Source: Mobilitalea sp. (GTDB lineage: Bacteria; Bacillota_A; Clostridia; Lachnospirales; Lachnospiraceae). From it: a stretch of DNA of 8,822 nt. Within the stretch, counting starts at the first letter, position 1. Each line of letters starts with the position of its first letter. The DNA lies in NCBI GenBank assembly GCA_029974875.1, contig JARKQP010000560.1, forward strand, positions 1-8,822, written 5' to 3'. Positions 6,683 through 8,822 of this stretch are shown here, one piece after another. The notes under the pieces are model-generated. The model was not told where the DNA came from and did no database searches. It saw nothing but the letters and a program-made list of their open reading frames with translations. A program made the translations under genes and the position numbers.

Positions 6683-7471
6683 CTAGATACTGCCAAGCAA
6701 TTTTAAATCAGTGATCAGATTATTTAGCTGTACATCAAGGCTGCAATTAATTACCCTGCTGTCTGTCTCGATAACACACTGGTTTTCCCTTAACTCCCCA
6801 TCCTCTGTTACAAAAAGAGGTACTTCCCTGCCTATGGCAGTCAGCAGAAGGTTCTTTCTCATGGAAACGTATTCAAAATCCTCCTTGGACACCCTGATGT
6901 TATACTCATCACTTTTATCCATATTCCGGATTGTCCTGCTGACCAGGTTCATTATTACTTCTTCCTTGCCTTCCACCAGGACCCCTGTTATTTTTTCAAC
7001 CAGGGAAGCGATGGTACCGGCTATCTGAGGCTCCAGATTGTTTAACATTTCATCCTGTTCCTCCTGCAGCTGCCGGTATCTGGCCTCATATTCTGCCTGG
7101 AGCTTCCGGGCTTCTTCCTTAACCTTAAGCATGCCCTCCTCATAGCCCTTCTTGCTGGCCAAGGCCTGGGTATCTGCCCTTAATTTTTCCGCTTCCTTTT
7201 TTGCCTCTTCCAGGAGCTGTGCAGCTTCTGCTTTTGCTTCCTCCAGGATTTTAGAAGCCCGCTCTGACAGCTCTTCGCTTGCTTCCTCCTCCAGTGTCTC
7301 CACAACCACCGCCTGAAGCCCTTCCACAAAGCCCTCCTGGAATACTGCGGCTGCCTGGCTTGCAAGAAGCTTCCTGTTTTCCAGCTCCTGATCTATTCTC
7401 AGGTGGGTCTCCAGTCTCCTTTTCTCTCCATTATCATAACGGACTGCATAGGCCTTTATTACATTAGACAA
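6683..7471 (-). CDS. fliH: Flagellar assembly protein FliH (TTG start)
   Basis: FliH is the dimeric regulator and peripheral stalk of FliI: it holds the ATPase near the C-ring and resembles the b and delta subunits of ATP synthase. The 262-residue product has an N-terminal segment (MSNVIKAYAVRYDNGEKR), a long charged coiled coil (about 58-145, with repeated Ala/Glu/Lys stretches such as ILEEAKAEAAQLLEEAKKEA), and a C-terminal globular domain (146-262) with LVEKITGVLVEGKEEVIMNL and the family end. The start was set at the TTG at 7471: the extended GGAGGTGA at 7480-7487 lies 8 bases upstream, and the product then begins like FliH proteins. The open frame continues upstream into fliG, but that part is a shadow of fliG. 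It overlaps fliG by 8 bases. Confidence 0.94.
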   Translation of the reverse strand: MSNVIKAYAVRYDNGEKRRLETHLRIDQELENRKLLASQAAAVFQEGFVEGLQAVVVETLEEEASEELSERASKILEEAKAEAAQLLEEAKKEAEKLRADTQALASKKGYEEGMLKVKEEARKLQAEYEARYRQLQEEQDEMLNNLEPQIAGTIASLVEKITGVLVEGKEEVIMNLVSRTIRNMDKSDEYNIRVSKEDFEYVSMRKNLLLTAIGREVPLFVTEDGELRENQCVIETDSRVINCSLDVQLNNLITDLKLLGSI

Positions 7472-8474
7472 CGATCTCGTCACCTCCGCCTCTCGATATA
7501 ATAATCTCTGAGGAATCTTCCAGCTTACGTATAATATTAACAATTTTCTGCTGCGCTTCTTCTACATCCTTTAGACGGACAGGTCCCATGTATTCCATAT
7601 CTTCCCTGATCATTGCAGCCAGACGCTTTGACAGGTTATTAAAGATAACGGTCTGGACCTCTTCGTTGGAGCCCTTCAAAGCAACTGCCAGTTCATTATT
7701 GTCAACCTCACGCAGAACTCTCTGGATGGATTTATCATCCAGGCTGAGGATATCCTCGAATACAAACATCTTTCTCCGGATCTCATCCGCCAACTCAGGC
7801 TCTTCAATTTCCAAGGTTTCCATGATGTGTTTTTCCGTACCGCGGTCAACCGTGTTGAGGATATCCACGATGGAATCCACACCGCCGACAATGGTATAAT
7901 CCTGGTTTACGAGGGAGGCCAGCTTTCTCTCCAGCACCTTTTCAACCTCCTTGATTACATCCGGTGACGTGCGGTCCATCTGGGCGATACGCTTCGCCAC
8001 ATCGGACTGCTTGTCAGGAACCAGGGAGGAAATAATCGTAGAGGCCTGCCCCGGTGATAAATAAGAAAGAATCAAAGCAATGGTCTGCGGATGCTCATCC
8101 TGAATAAAGTTTAACAGCTGGGAAGCATCCGTCTTACGCACGAACTCAAAGGGACGGACCTGCAGGGAGGCCGTCAGCTTACCAATGACATCCCTTGCCT
8201 TATCAGCGCCAAGAGCCTTCTCCAGCAGCTCCTTCGCGTAGGCAATACCGCCCTCCGCAATGTATTGCTGGGCCAGGCAGATCTCATAGAATTCATCCAG
8301 CACCTGATCCTTGGTGGCCGGTGAAATACTTCTGGTGTTGGCTATTTCCAACGTCATGGTTTCTATTTCTTCTTCTTTTAAATGCTTAAAAATGCTGGCA
8401 GAACGTTCCGGTCCAAGTGAAATCAGCAGGATCGCTGCCTTCTGGGTACCGGAAATATCATTATTCTTTGCCAT
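7464..8474 (-). CDS. fliG: Flagellar motor switch protein FliG
   Basis: FliG is the rotor protein of the C-ring: its N-terminal domain binds FliF, the middle domain binds FliM, and the C-terminal domain meets the stator. The 336-residue product is of standard length. The N-terminal domain (1-100) begins TQKAAILLISLGPE; the middle domain has the EHPQTIALILSYL motif (127-139); the Gly-Gly linker lies at VGGVD (196-200). The C-terminal domain shows the torque helix with MFVFEDILSLDDKSIQRVLREVD (236-258), where the charged residues D246, D247, R252 and R255 are kept. The start at 8474 has GGGAGG (8482-8487) with 7 bases spacing; this site overlaps the fliF stop codon, suggesting coupling. No residue expected in the family is obviously missing. 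Confidence 0.97.
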   Translation of the reverse strand: MAKNNDISGTQKAAILLISLGPERSASIFKHLKEEEIETMTLEIANTRSISPATKDQVLDEFYEICLAQQYIAEGGIAYAKELLEKALGADKARDVIGKLTASLQVRPFEFVRKTDASQLLNFIQDEHPQTIALILSYLSPGQASTIISSLVPDKQSDVAKRIAQMDRTSPDVIKEVEKVLERKLASLVNQDYTIVGGVDSIVDILNTVDRGTEKHIMETLEIEEPELADEIRRKMFVFEDILSLDDKSIQRVLREVDNNELAVALKGSNEEVQTVIFNNLSKRLAAMIREDMEYMGPVRLKDVEEAQQKIVNIIRKLEDSSEIIISRGGGDEIVV

Positions 8475-8486
8475 ACCTCATCCTCC

Positions 8487-8822
8487 CTAACCCCAGTCTT
8501 CATTGAGCCAGTTGCGCAAAAGCTGGGCAACTGCTTCCGGCTTCTCATCCACAAATTTTTCTATCATTCTCCGGACCTCAGAAACTTCGTTAAACTCAAT
8601 ATCTTCAATGGTCTGGTTTTCTTTCGTGGTCGCTAAGAGCTGCTCAACTGACAGCTCCGGCTCCAGTTCAGTGATCTCGACCGGCCTGACTCCCCTAAAT
8701 ACCACAAAGCCAAGCAGTGCAACAATCAGGACTGCCAGGATGATCTGCAGGTAATCCGTAAATGTCCTTACGGTTCTGGTGGTAGGTACAAATACGGGCT
8801 GCTCAAAAGCGGTAATTGAAAT
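8487..8822 (-). CDS. fliF: Flagellar MS-ring protein FliF (C-terminal 111 residues only)
   Basis: FliF forms the MS ring in the inner membrane, the platform on which the rotor and export gate are built. Only the C-terminus is in the window; the frame stays open to the right edge, so the 5' part is outside. The visible part has an aromatic/polar lead (FEQPVFVPTT), the second membrane segment (residues 22-43 of the visible part), a cytoplasmic acidic linker, and the FliG-binding C-terminal helix ending PEAVAQLLRNWLNEDWG, which is the classic FliF end. The stop is immediately upstream of fliG, matching the FliF-FliG partnership. Confidence 0.95.
   Translation of the reverse strand: MSITAFEQPVFVPTTRTVRTFTDYLQIILAVLIVALLGFVVFRGVRPVEITELEPELSVEQLLATTKENQTIEDIEFNEVSEVRRMIEKFVDEKPEAVAQLLRNWLNEDWG

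Noticed and set aside
1..8822. Hidden accessory system, mobile element or defence genes
   Set aside because: All long frames with recognisable domains are flagellar, the gene order is the conserved operon order, and no transposase, integrase, direct-repeat array or tRNA was seen.

Overview
The window is one stretch of a flagellar biosynthesis operon. Every real gene lies on the minus strand, so transcription runs from the right edge (8822) to the left edge (1). The order in transcription is fliF (3' end only), fliG, fliH, fliI, fliJ, a motE/ylxF-like gene, fliK, flgD, a TIGR02530-type flagellar operon gene, and flgE (5' part only). This order matches the middle of the fla/che operon of Firmicutes. 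The extra small gene between flgD and flgE, the full GGAGG ribosome binding sites and the protein sequences point to a motile member of the Clostridia, probably Lachnospiraceae or a close relative. That placement is inferred from resemblance, not from a search.

The right half (about 4129-8822) is tightly packed. fliF ends just ahead of the fliG start. fliG and fliH overlap by 8 bases, fliH and fliI are 6 bases apart, fliI and fliJ are 2 bases apart, and fliJ appears to overlap the motE-like gene by one base. These genes encode the MS ring, the rotor/switch protein that binds it, the export ATPase with its regulator and stalk protein, and a one-pass membrane protein with a coiled coil and an MgtE-N-like C-terminus. 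The left half (1-4128) holds the hook-building genes: the hook-length ruler, the hook cap, a small conserved flagellar protein and the hook protein. Gaps here are larger, about 55 to 125 bases. One of them, between the motE-like gene and fliK, contains two consecutive predicted RNA hairpins.

No RNA gene, mobile element, CRISPR array or non-flagellar cargo was seen, and there is no gene-free stretch over 300 bases. No convincing promoter or intrinsic terminator was found, which fits a window from inside a long operon. I do not think it holds an undescribed system. The points worth a second look are: (1) the motE-like gene has no NTG start in frame ahead of its membrane segment and seems to use AUU; (2) FlgD ends in an exact-period 13-residue tandem repeat; (3) the hairpins ahead of fliK; (4) an alternative upstream start of flgE with its own ribosome binding site.
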